Source: CAZMXI01 sp964570205 (GTDB lineage: Bacteria; Planctomycetota; Phycisphaerae; Tepidisphaerales; Tepidisphaeraceae). From it: DNA of 39,962 nucleotides. Each line of letters starts with the position of its first letter. The first letter of the stretch is position 1. The position numbers were made by a program, and so were the translations under genes. Positions 32,772-39,962 of the stretch are shown here, piece after piece. Location of the stretch: contig CAZMXI010000015.1 in the NCBI GenBank assembly GCA_964570205.1, positions 1 to 39,962 of the forward strand, read 5' to 3'. The notes under the pieces are model-generated. The model did no database searches. It had not been told where the DNA came from and was given only the letters and a program-made list of their open reading frames with translations.

Positions 32772-33452
32772 ATGCAGGACCAATCATGGTACTACGCTCA
32801 GGGTGGACAGCAGAAGGGTCCGGTAACCTTCGATCAATTGAGACAGTCAGTGGCGACCGGCCAGGTACAACCATCCGACCTCGTCTGGACCGCCGGCATG
32901 AACCAATGGCAGCCGGCCGGGACCATCCAGAACCTTATCGCCGCCCCTCCCCCGCCGCCGCCCGGTTATGGGGTAACCGCCCCGGCCTACCTACAACCAC
33001 AATACCCCGGCGCACCGGTCCTGAACTATGGTCTGGCCGGTTACGGCCAGCCCGCCGTGCAGTATGCCGGGTTCTGGCTGCGCTTTGTGGCCTACATCGT
33101 TGACGGCGCGCTCCTCTGGATCATTGGCTTTGGCATTGGAATGGTATTGGGGACGATCCTGGGGCCCGAATCGCCCGGGCTGACTCTTGTAGGCGTTGTG
33201 CTCGGCTGGCTGTACTTTGCGCTTCAGGAGTCCAGCGAGAGAGGCGCAACGATCGGCAAGTCTGTTCTGGGTCTGCGCGTCACCGACTCATCCGGCCAGC
33301 GCATATCCTTCGGCCGGGCAACCGGCCGGAATTTCGCTAAGATACTCTCAGCGTTAATCCTCATGATCGGCTTCATCATGGCCGCCTTCACCCAGCGCAA
33401 GCAGGCCCTGCACGACTCGATGGCCGACACGCTCGTGATCAGAACAAGGTAG
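32772..33452 (+). CDS. GYF-domain and RDD-domain membrane protein
   Basis: A 226-residue protein. Residues 1-55 are a GYF_2 domain (WYYAQGGQQKGPVTFDQL, GQVQPSDLVWTAGMNQWQPA). A proline stretch (about residues 57-64, PPPPPPGYG) and a Tyr/Pro/Gln-rich linker (65-98) follow, then an RDD membrane domain with AGFWLRFVAYIVDGALLWIIG and two further helices, including LGLRVTDSSGQRISFGRATGRN. GYF_2 domains bind proline-rich peptides and RDD domains form small membrane bundles. A regulatory or transport role is possible. It may be expressed from a leaderless transcript. The OsmC gene follows 18 bases later. Confidence 0.9.
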   Translation: MQDQSWYYAQGGQQKGPVTFDQLRQSVATGQVQPSDLVWTAGMNQWQPAGTIQNLIAAPPPPPPGYGVTAPAYLQPQYPGAPVLNYGLAGYGQPAVQYAGFWLRFVAYIVDGALLWIIGFGIGMVLGTILGPESPGLTLVGVVLGWLYFALQESSERGATIGKSVLGLRVTDSSGQRISFGRATGRNFAKILSALILMIGFIMAAFTQRKQALHDSMADTLVIRTR

Positions 33453-33470
33453 ACAGCCAGGTGCCACCAC

Positions 33471-33878
33471 ATGGTCGAGATCAACATTGCATACCAGGGC
33501 GATCTGCACTGCCGGGCCATTCATGAGCCTTCGGGGATGATCCTTGAAACCGACGCCCCCAAAGACAACATGGGCAAGGGCGAGAGCTTCTCGCCGACGG
33601 ACCTGGTCGCCACCGCCCTCGGCGCGTGCATGCTCACGATCATGGGCATCATGGCCCGCCGGCTCGAGGTCGACATCGACGGGGCGACGGTGAAAGTCGT
33701 CAAGGAAATGGCCGCCCAGCCCATCCGTCGCATCGGCCGGCTGACCGTCACGATTGACGTCCCCCGCCAGGTGCCCGAGGACATCCGCCAACGCTTCGAG
33801 AACGGCGTTCTGACCTGCCCCGTCCACAAGAGCCTGCACCCGGACATCGAGATACCGATTACGTTTAACTGGGCGTGA
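33471..33878 (+). CDS. OsmC/Ohr family peroxiredoxin-like protein
   Basis: A 135-residue protein with the OsmC fold. The reactive cysteines are Cys53 (ALGACMLTI) and Cys116 (VLTCPVHKSLHP). The start motif is YQGDLHCRAIHEPSG and FSPTDLVATALG. OsmC and Ohr reduce organic hydroperoxides; YhfA-like members are close by and their substrates are unclear. It is 18 bases after the GYF-RDD gene and likely in one unit. A hairpin-type terminator follows. Confidence 0.9.
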   Translation: MVEINIAYQGDLHCRAIHEPSGMILETDAPKDNMGKGESFSPTDLVATALGACMLTIMGIMARRLEVDIDGATVKVVKEMAAQPIRRIGRLTVTIDVPRQVPEDIRQRFENGVLTCPVHKSLHPDIEIPITFNWA

Positions 33879-33939
33879 TGCGGCCCGGAACCGCCTGACG
33901 ATGTCGCGGTGACGCAGCCCTCCCCCAGAAGTGTGCGTA

Positions 33940-33969
33940 AAGCCCAGGGATCATTTGATCCCTGGGCTT
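33940..33969. terminator. Perfect 14-bp hairpin, bidirectional terminator
   Basis: AAGCCCAGGGATCA and TGATCCCTGGGCTT are exact reverse complements around a TT centre, between the convergent OsmC and glgP genes. On the minus side TTTACGC follows; on the plus side the stem ends in CTT with TTGATGG nearby. It should terminate both transcripts. Confidence 0.75.
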
Positions 33970-33997
33970 CTTGATGGCTTCTACTTTCGATGCCCCG

Positions 33998-36568
33998 CTA
34001 ATTCCAAAGAATCAGCCCCGGCTCAAACTGCGTCGCCAGGTCCGGGGCGTTGGGCACCACGCGGACAGCGTAGCCATGACGGCCGCTGCTGGCGCACTCG
34101 ATGCGGCCAACGAACAGGTGCCGCCCCGGCCCCATCTCCCTCGCGTATTCCATGGTCAGGGGGTCAGCCGAGTCAAATGTGCCGTTGGCATTCACCGGCC
34201 CGGCGTAAAGCTGAACCGCCACATCCTTCGGATCGACTTCCGGCAAATCCACCAGCGCTTCCACCTGCACATTCTGGCCCACCTTGTAATGGCCGTTGCC
34301 CGTCGCATGCACGCCAACGATGCGGATATTCGGCCATCGCTGCCGCAGGCGGTCCTTGGTATGCGCCAGCTCAACCGAACGCTTCAGCCCGTCGGCTGCC
34401 AGCGCCAATCCGCGAGTCAACGCCGGGATGTACAGCTTCTCGGCATACTCGCGCACCATCCGGTTGGTGTTGAACACCGGCGCCAGCAGCCGCATGCAGT
34501 TCTTCATCCGCTGGATCCAGCCGCGAGGCACGTTGTCGGCCGTCCGGTCGTAGAACAGCGGGATGATCTGCTTCTCCAGCAGGTCGTACAGCGCCTGCGA
34601 TTCAAGGTGATCCTGGTGGCCCGGATCGGGATAGATCTCGCCCCGGCCGATCGCCCAGCCCAGCTCCGGCCGGTAACCTTCAACCCACCAGCCATCCAGA
34701 ACCGAACAGTTCAGCACGCCGTTGGCCGCGGCCTTCATGCCGCTCGTGCCCGAGGCTTCGTACGGTCGGCGCGGTGTGTTCAGCCACACATCCACCCCCT
34801 GCACGAGGTAGCGGGCCACGTTCATGTCGTAGTTTTCCAGGAAGATGATCCGCCGGCGGCAACTCAACTGCCGAGCGAAGCTCACGATGGTCCGGATCAG
34901 TTCCTTGCCTTCCGTGTCGGCCGGATGCGCCTTGCCGGCGAAGATGAACTGGATCGGCCGATCCACGTTCTCCAGCAGGCGCTTCAGGCGATCCGGATCA
35001 CGCAACAGCAGCGCGCCGCGTTTATAAGTGGCGAAACGACGGGCAAATCCGATCGTCAGCGCCTCGGGGTCCAGCACCTCGTCGGCCGCGTTCAGCTCGT
35101 CATACGCCGCGCCGCGACGCGTCAGATGCTCGCGCAGCGTATGCCGCGTCCAGGCGACCAGCCGCTCGCGGCCCCGTTCATGGGCGCGCCACAGCTCTTC
35201 ATCGGGAATCTGCATTACGCCTTCCCACACGCTCTGGTCAGTGGGATCCGTCAGCCAGTGCCCCGGCAGGTATCGGTCCAGAACGAAGCTGATGTCCGGC
35301 GAAAGCCACGACCTCGCATGGATGCCGTTGGTCACATGCTGGATCGGCACCTCGGTCACGGGCACCTTCGGCCACAGGTTGTGCCACATCTTGCGAGACA
35401 CTTCCTCGTGCAGCTTGCTGACGGCGTTGACGCTGTCGGCAAGCCGGATCGCCGCCACCGCCATGGAGAAACCCTGCTTGCGGTCGGCCACGTTCTCGCG
35501 GCCCAGCGCCAGGAAGCCCTCTTCATCCAGTTTCAACGACGGGATGTAGTGGCGGAAGTACTTCAGCATCAGGTCCGGGTGGAAGGTGTCAATGCCCGCC
35601 GGCACCGGCGTGTGCGTTGTGAAGATGTTCGTCGCCATGACCTGCTGCCGGGCTTCGTCGAAGCTCATCGGGCTGTCTTCCAGCAGGTTGCGAATCCGCT
35701 CCAGCGCCAGGAAGGCCGAATGCCCTTCGTTCATGTGGTAGATCGTCGGCTTGACGTTCAGGGCTTCCAGAACCCGCACGCCGCCGATGCCCAGCACGAT
35801 CTCCTGGCGAATGCGCATCTCCGTGCCGCCGCCGTACAACCGCGCCGTGATTTCTCGATCCGCCGGCGCGTTCTCCGGCAGGTTCGTGTCCAGCAGGTAA
35901 AGCGGAATCCGCCCGACGTTCACGCGCCAGACCTTGCAAAAGACCGCGTTCTCCGGCATGTCCACGCGAATGTGAACCGCCGAGCCGTCCGTGTAACGCA
36001 TCGGCTCGACCGCCAGGTTGTAGAAATCCAGTTCAGGATAGAATTCCTGCTGCCAGCCATCGGCCGACAGATACTGCTGGAAATAGCCGTTTCGATACAG
36101 CAGCCCCACCGCCACCAGCGGCATGCCGATCTCGCTGGCGCTCTTCAGATGATCGCCCGCCAGAATGCCCAGACCGCCGGAGTAAATCGGCAGCGACTCG
36201 TGCAGGCCAAACTCTGCGGAGAAATACGCCACCAGAAGCTGGGAACGATCCGGGTGCGCCTTCTGGAACCAGCCCGGCTCGTTCAGGTGCGCCTGGAACG
36301 CGCCGTAGACGCGCTTCATGTGCGCCAAATAACCGTCATCCTGCGACGCTGACACCAGCTTCGATTGGTCGATCGCGCCCAGCAGCTTGACCGGATTGTG
36401 GTTTACCTTGTCCCAGAGCTGCCGGTCGAGCCTTCGGAACAGCTCCACGGCCTCCGGCTGCCAGACCCACCACAGATTGTGTGCCATCTCCAGCAGAGGC
36501 GCAAGCGCCTCGGGCACGTCGGGAAAGATCTGAAATGTCCGAATCGTCGGCGAGATCGCTTCTTGCAT
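33998..36568 (-). CDS. glgP: Alpha-glucan (glycogen) phosphorylase
   Basis: An 856-residue cytosolic pyridoxal-phosphate enzyme that releases glucose-1-phosphate from glycogen and maltodextrins. The N-terminus (PEALAPLLEMAHNLWWVWQPEAVELFR) is the segment of the short GT35 type (TIGR02094). Other motifs are YFSAEFGLHESLPIYSGG and AGDHLKSASEIG, NEGHSAFL and then TTHTPVPAGIDTF, and NTPRRPYEASGTSGMKAAANG, in which Lys612 is the predicted Schiff-base lysine. The C-terminal part (residues 720-856) includes an Ig-like accessory region with FDSADPLTMEY. AAGGTGG lies 4 bases before ATG. The gene is convergent with the OsmC gene. The context suggests carbon storage but no other glg gene is seen. Confidence 0.93.
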   Translation of the reverse strand: MQEAISPTIRTFQIFPDVPEALAPLLEMAHNLWWVWQPEAVELFRRLDRQLWDKVNHNPVKLLGAIDQSKLVSASQDDGYLAHMKRVYGAFQAHLNEPGWFQKAHPDRSQLLVAYFSAEFGLHESLPIYSGGLGILAGDHLKSASEIGMPLVAVGLLYRNGYFQQYLSADGWQQEFYPELDFYNLAVEPMRYTDGSAVHIRVDMPENAVFCKVWRVNVGRIPLYLLDTNLPENAPADREITARLYGGGTEMRIRQEIVLGIGGVRVLEALNVKPTIYHMNEGHSAFLALERIRNLLEDSPMSFDEARQQVMATNIFTTHTPVPAGIDTFHPDLMLKYFRHYIPSLKLDEEGFLALGRENVADRKQGFSMAVAAIRLADSVNAVSKLHEEVSRKMWHNLWPKVPVTEVPIQHVTNGIHARSWLSPDISFVLDRYLPGHWLTDPTDQSVWEGVMQIPDEELWRAHERGRERLVAWTRHTLREHLTRRGAAYDELNAADEVLDPEALTIGFARRFATYKRGALLLRDPDRLKRLLENVDRPIQFIFAGKAHPADTEGKELIRTIVSFARQLSCRRRIIFLENYDMNVARYLVQGVDVWLNTPRRPYEASGTSGMKAAANGVLNCSVLDGWWVEGYRPELGWAIGRGEIYPDPGHQDHLESQALYDLLEKQIIPLFYDRTADNVPRGWIQRMKNCMRLLAPVFNTNRMVREYAEKLYIPALTRGLALAADGLKRSVELAHTKDRLRQRWPNIRIVGVHATGNGHYKVGQNVQVEALVDLPEVDPKDVAVQLYAGPVNANGTFDSADPLTMEYAREMGPGRHLFVGRIECASSGRHGYAVRVVPNAPDLATQFEPGLILWN

Positions 36569-36677
36569 GAGCCACCTTACGCAACTGAGAGATTAAGCCG
36601 GCGGCGATTCTGCCGCTCAGCCGTTATCTTACTCTTCGACTAAATTACCCAGTCAGTCCAGTCCAACGTCTCGGCAA

Positions 36678-36697
36678 GGGCGGTAGTTGCTCCGCCC
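36678..36697 (-). terminator. Hairpin between glgP and the unrecognised gene
   Basis: GGGCGG (36678-36683) and CCGCCC (36692-36697) form a 6-bp stem with an 8-base loop, 150 bases beyond the stop codon of the upstream minus-strand gene. No T-run follows, so termination is uncertain. Confidence 0.3.
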
Positions 36698-36850
36698 ACT
36701 CTGCCGATCTTGTCCTGCCACGTGACTGAAAGACAACCCCGAAAACCGCCACCGCTTTGCCCCGCAGTGCGGCCAACCTGCTGTCCCACCCCAAGTTGCC
36801 GCAGCGCTCATCGCACCAAACCTCGCGGCTTGGCCGATAACATACGCAAG

Positions 36851-37384
36851 TCAGGTCGGCGGGGCAAATCGTTTCACGTAGAACTGTGAATCCGTCGCCC
36901 GCGGCCCAACAAAATGCAGCGCAAATGGGTACTTCAAACGACACTTACAGAAGAAATCGTAAATCCGCTCGCCATGCTTGAACTGCCGCTCCAGATTGTG
37001 GTTCACCTGGTCCTCTAATTCCGGCGGAATCAGGCGTTGCCGATCATAGTCCCACTGCGGGTCGATCCGGACCAGCAACTGCCCCTCATCCCACTCGATC
37101 GGATACCCATGGATATATCCCTCCCCTGTCTCTGGCGTGTAGAACCAGTAGCAGATGAATCGGTCCTTCCACACCGTGCTCGTGGCATTGTCTGCGCCCG
37201 TGATCAGCCGGGCATGCGATGTGCGGATCGCCTGGCCACCCAAAGGCTTGCAGACCCACACTTTACGCTCGCGCGCATCATATAGGCCAACGTGCGGGTA
37301 CTTGCCGTTGAAGCTCTCGGTGCAGAATTTGGTGCTGACGCGCGGGCCAGGGGCCTCTTCAACACGCCTGCTGAGTCCGAACAT
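36851..37384 (-). CDS. Hypothetical protein, unrecognised
   Basis: A 177-residue protein with no signal peptide or membrane segment. I do not recognise a family. The start at 37384 is favoured by GAGGG about 8 bases upstream; ATGs at 37417 and 37471 are alternatives without such a site. A compact domain is likely from about residue 15, with VSTKFCTESFNGKYPHVGLY, KVWVCKPLGGQAIRTS, STVWKDRFICYWFYTPETGEG, YPIEWDEGQLLV and IYDFFCKCRLKYPF near the end. It has several Trp, Tyr and Cys residues and is well folded in appearance. It lies between alaS and glgP on the same strand and is separated from each by 270 to 280 bases. Confidence 0.75.
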   Translation of the reverse strand: MFGLSRRVEEAPGPRVSTKFCTESFNGKYPHVGLYDARERKVWVCKPLGGQAIRTSHARLITGADNATSTVWKDRFICYWFYTPETGEGYIHGYPIEWDEGQLLVRIDPQWDYDRQRLIPPELEDQVNHNLERQFKHGERIYDFFCKCRLKYPFALHFVGPRATDSQFYVKRFAPPT

Positions 37385-37654
37385 GCCACGCCCTCTTCGG
37401 GCCGGTTGGTTACCCATAGCATAGACCGGAAGTCGCCGATGTGAAAGGGAGAAGCCCGCGCTGTTGCCCAAACCCTATTCCGTGTTCGCGCACCCTCGGG
37501 CAGTCCCTGCCCCTCAGGCATCCGCAATGCGCCCCAATTCACCAGCCGCGCATCCCCGTCAAGTGCATGCCGACACTTCAGCAAGCGAGATAGCGTTGCC
37601 GCTTCCGCATGGCCACCAAGCCCCCCCGCAGTTTAAGCCGTCATCAACCAGGCC

Positions 37655-39962
37655 TCACGCCCCAAGCTTCGCCGCGGCGAACTTCCTCGCCGTCTCCAGG
37701 GCATCCGGGAGCTTGGCCGGGTCTTTGCCGCCGGCCTGGGCCATCTGGGGCCGGCCGCCGCCTCCGCCACCGGCGGTTTTGGCCGTATCGCGGATCCAGT
37801 CGCCCGCCTTCAGACCCTTGGCGATCAGGTCATCGCTCACCGCCGCCACGAAGTTCACCTTCTCCTCGTCCGCCGCTGCCAGCATGATTGCATAGCTGCC
37901 GGCCTTCTTCTTCAGCGAATCCATGGCCGTGCGAAGCTGCTCGTCGGTGGCGCCGGGAATCTCGCCGATGATCACCTTGCCGCCGCCGGCCGAGGGCGCC
38001 TTGTCCAGCAGGTCGGCCGCGACCGCCAACGGATCGCCCTTGGCGCCCCCGCCGCTGGCCAGCTTTTTCTTCAGCGTCTTGATCTCTTCCTGGAGTGCGG
38101 CGATGCGCTTGGGCGCATCCTCCGGCGGCACGCTGAGCGTCTGCGACACGCTGCGCAGGCTCGCCTCCATGTGCTGCACGTGCTCGACGGCCGCCCGCCC
38201 CGTCACCGCCGTCAACCGCCGCACGCCTTTGCTGACCGATTCCTCCGCGACGATCTTGAAGAAACCCGCCTCGCCCGTGCGCCCCAGGTGCGTCCCGCCG
38301 CAGAATTCAACCGAATGCTCGACCGTCGCCTGCGTGGCCGGGTCATCCGCGCCGATGGAAATCACGCGCACCGGGTCCGGGTACTTCTCCCCGAAGACGG
38401 CCCGCACCGTCGGGATCTTCTTCGCCTCCGAAAGTGGCATGAGCCTGGCGCTCACGGGCAGGTCGGCGTAGATCTTCTCGTTCACCAGCCGCTCGGCCTG
38501 CTTGATTTCCTCGGCCGTCAGCGCCTGCGGGTGGCCGAAGTCAAACCGCAGCTTGTCCGGGTCCACCGCCGACCCCTTCTGGTCGATGTGCTCGCCCAGC
38601 ACTTTGCGCAAAGCCCAGTTCAGCAGGTGCGTGGCGGTGTGGTTGCGCATCGTGTCGCTGCGGCGGGCATCAACGCTCACCATGCCCTTCTGGCCGGCCT
38701 CGATGTGGCCCTCGGCCACAGCGCCCCAGTGGATCACGTGGTCGCCCATGCGCTGCGTTTCCGCCACGTCGAACCGCCCTGTGGCGGTCTGGATCGTGCC
38801 GACATCGCCCACCTGCCCGCCCTGCTCTGCATAGAACGTGGTCCGGTCCAGCAGCAGCCCGGCTTCGGCATCTTCCTCCAGGCGGCCGGTCGTGCGCGCG
38901 CTGGCATCGGAAATCCACCCCAGCACGGTGCCTTCAGTGGTGAACCCCTGATATTTGGGCGAGTCATCCGTCTTCCGGAACGGGGCGAGATCCACGGCGA
39001 CCTGGGCATGCTGCTTGCGCCCAGCGCCGGATATCTGCACGTGCTCGACCCACAGCTTCGTGTACTCATCCATGTCCAGCGTGAGGCCGCGCTCCAGGGC
39101 AAGCTGCTTGGTCAGGTCGGCCGGGAAGCCCAGCGTGGCATGCAGGTTGAAGATGTCCGAACCCGGGATGATCTTCTCGCCGCAGGAGCACTTGCCCGCC
39201 ACATCATCGAAGATGCGCAACCCACGCTCCACGGTCTTGAAAAAGTCGGTCTCCTCGCCACGTATGGTCTGGGCAACCTGCGCCGACGCCCGGCGCAGCT
39301 CGGGAAACGCATCGCCCATGTGCCCGGCAAGGACATCGACGAGCTTGTATAGGAACGGCTCTTCGAGCTTGAGCACCTGGTACCCGTAGCGCACCGCCCG
39401 GCGGATGACCGACCGCAGCACCGCGCCACGCTTCTTGTTGCTGGGCACCGCGCCGTCGGTCACGGCGAAGGCGCTCATGCGCGCATGGTCGGCGATGACG
39501 CGAAAAGCGGTATCCACGGGGCTTTCCAGCGACCCGGCGTATTTCGCCCCGGCCAGGTCGGCAATGGCATCCATCAGCGGCTTGAACACATCCGTGTCGT
39601 AATTGGACCCCTTGCCCTGGAGCACCGCGCTGATGCGCTCGAACCCCATCCCCGTGTCAACATGTCGGGACGGCAGCGGCTGGAGCCGCCGGTCAGCGCC
39701 CCGGTTGAACTGGATGAACACCAGGTTCCAGATTTCCATCACCCGCGGGTCGCCCGCGTTCACCAGGCGAGCGCCCGACTTGTCGGGCGTCAGGTCGATG
39801 TGAATCTCCGAGCACGGGCCGCATGGGCCTGTCTCGCCCATCTCCCAGAAGTTGTCCTTCTTGTTGCCGTCTAGGATATGATCTGCTGGCAGGTGTTTTG
39901 CCCAGATGCTAGCGGCTTCGTTATCACGCTCGATGCCTTCCTCAGGTGAACCTTCGAAGACG
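37655..39962 (-). CDS. alaS: Alanyl-tRNA synthetase (5' end cut by the window)
   Basis: The frame is open from the right edge to the stop codon at 37655, covering about 769 residues; the start lies beyond the window. The class II synthetase core is present near the edge (FEGSPEEGIERDNEAASIW, ETGPCGPCSEIHIDLT, NLVFIQFNR, VDTGMGFERISAVLQGK). Next come the tRNA-recognition region, the editing domain with NHTATHLLNWALRKVLG, FGHPQALTAEEI and CGGTHLGRTGEAGFFKI, and the C-Ala domain, which ends in GGGGGGRPQMAQAGGKDP. The enzyme charges tRNA-Ala and clears Ser- and Gly-tRNA-Ala. No defect is seen in the visible part. Confidence 0.95.
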   Translation of the reverse strand, partial: VFEGSPEEGIERDNEAASIWAKHLPADHILDGNKKDNFWEMGETGPCGPCSEIHIDLTPDKSGARLVNAGDPRVMEIWNLVFIQFNRGADRRLQPLPSRHVDTGMGFERISAVLQGKGSNYDTDVFKPLMDAIADLAGAKYAGSLESPVDTAFRVIADHARMSAFAVTDGAVPSNKKRGAVLRSVIRRAVRYGYQVLKLEEPFLYKLVDVLAGHMGDAFPELRRASAQVAQTIRGEETDFFKTVERGLRIFDDVAGKCSCGEKIIPGSDIFNLHATLGFPADLTKQLALERGLTLDMDEYTKLWVEHVQISGAGRKQHAQVAVDLAPFRKTDDSPKYQGFTTEGTVLGWISDASARTTGRLEEDAEAGLLLDRTTFYAEQGGQVGDVGTIQTATGRFDVAETQRMGDHVIHWGAVAEGHIEAGQKGMVSVDARRSDTMRNHTATHLLNWALRKVLGEHIDQKGSAVDPDKLRFDFGHPQALTAEEIKQAERLVNEKIYADLPVSARLMPLSEAKKIPTVRAVFGEKYPDPVRVISIGADDPATQATVEHSVEFCGGTHLGRTGEAGFFKIVAEESVSKGVRRLTAVTGRAAVEHVQHMEASLRSVSQTLSVPPEDAPKRIAALQEEIKTLKKKLASGGGAKGDPLAVAADLLDKAPSAGGGKVIIGEIPGATDEQLRTAMDSLKKKAGSYAIMLAAADEEKVNFVAAVSDDLIAKGLKAGDWIRDTAKTAGGGGGGRPQMAQAGGKDPAKLPDALETARKFAAAKLGA

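Noticed and set aside
33971..36352. 793-residue plus-strand reading frame opposite glgP
   Set aside because: It lies entirely antisense to a well-recognised phosphorylase, is His/Arg/Gln-rich and has no domain signature.
37655..39352. Plus-strand reading frames opposite alaS, up to 393 residues
   Set aside because: They are shadows of alaS with Arg/His-rich composition and no motifs.

Overview
The window looks like ordinary chromosome from a GC-rich member of the Planctomycetota, most likely class Phycisphaerae or a close relative. This is inferred from gene content and protein style, not from a marker gene. The supporting signs are a PilM/pseudopilin hybrid operon, a PEP-CTERM surface protein, a right-handed beta-helix secreted protein, a DUF3467 protein, a deoxyhypusine-synthase-like protein and an animal-type transketolase. 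I saw no rRNA, tRNA, CRISPR array, insertion sequence or prophage. Two 10-base N runs inside dnaA mark assembly gaps.

Region 1-5942 (minus strand) is a pilus/type II secretion pseudopilin operon. It runs from a GspG-like major pilin through a second GspG-like protein, GspI-, GspJ- and GspK/PilX-like minor pilins, a small exported protein and a GspH-like pilin to PilM. It ends in a gene that starts like PilN but continues as something else at the window edge. Several genes overlap by ATGA. Region 5943-6782 has no credible gene but holds several hairpins.

Region 6783-12051 (minus strand) holds transketolase, a metal-dependent amidohydrolase, an antibiotic-biosynthesis-monooxygenase-fold protein, an iron-type alcohol dehydrogenase and nadC. 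The amidohydrolase has a perfect TATAAT hexamer just before its ATG and no ribosome binding site. Region 12052-16339 holds a Dabb-domain lipoprotein, an MBL-fold hydrolase, the deoxyhypusine-synthase-like protein and a family 4 uracil-DNA glycosylase.

Region 16598-23552 holds dnaA, a beta-helix/PA14 secreted protein, a PEP-CTERM protein, a secreted alpha/beta hydrolase and prfB. prfB contains the classic CTTTGAC programmed +1 frameshift. Region 23571-29788 holds a sugar-isomerase-like TIM barrel, an ABC ATPase, an M3 oligopeptidase, ndk, a PHP phosphoesterase and a ThiF/MoeB-like E1 enzyme.

Region 29865-33878 (mostly plus strand) holds a YlbF-like protein, a bacterial PH-domain membrane protein, a BT1-type transporter, DUF3467 (minus strand), a GYF-RDD membrane protein and an OsmC protein. 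Two long perfect palindromes separate convergent genes here. Region 33998-39962 (minus strand) holds alpha-glucan phosphorylase, an unrecognised 177-residue protein and a 5'-truncated alaS.

Most of the window is housekeeping and envelope biology. I did not find a clear new defence or mobile system. The items most worth a second look are the broken or fused PilN-like gene at the left edge, the deoxyhypusine-synthase homologue, the amidohydrolase/monooxygenase/dehydrogenase cluster, two likely leaderless genes, and the palindrome-covered promoter of the DUF3467 gene.
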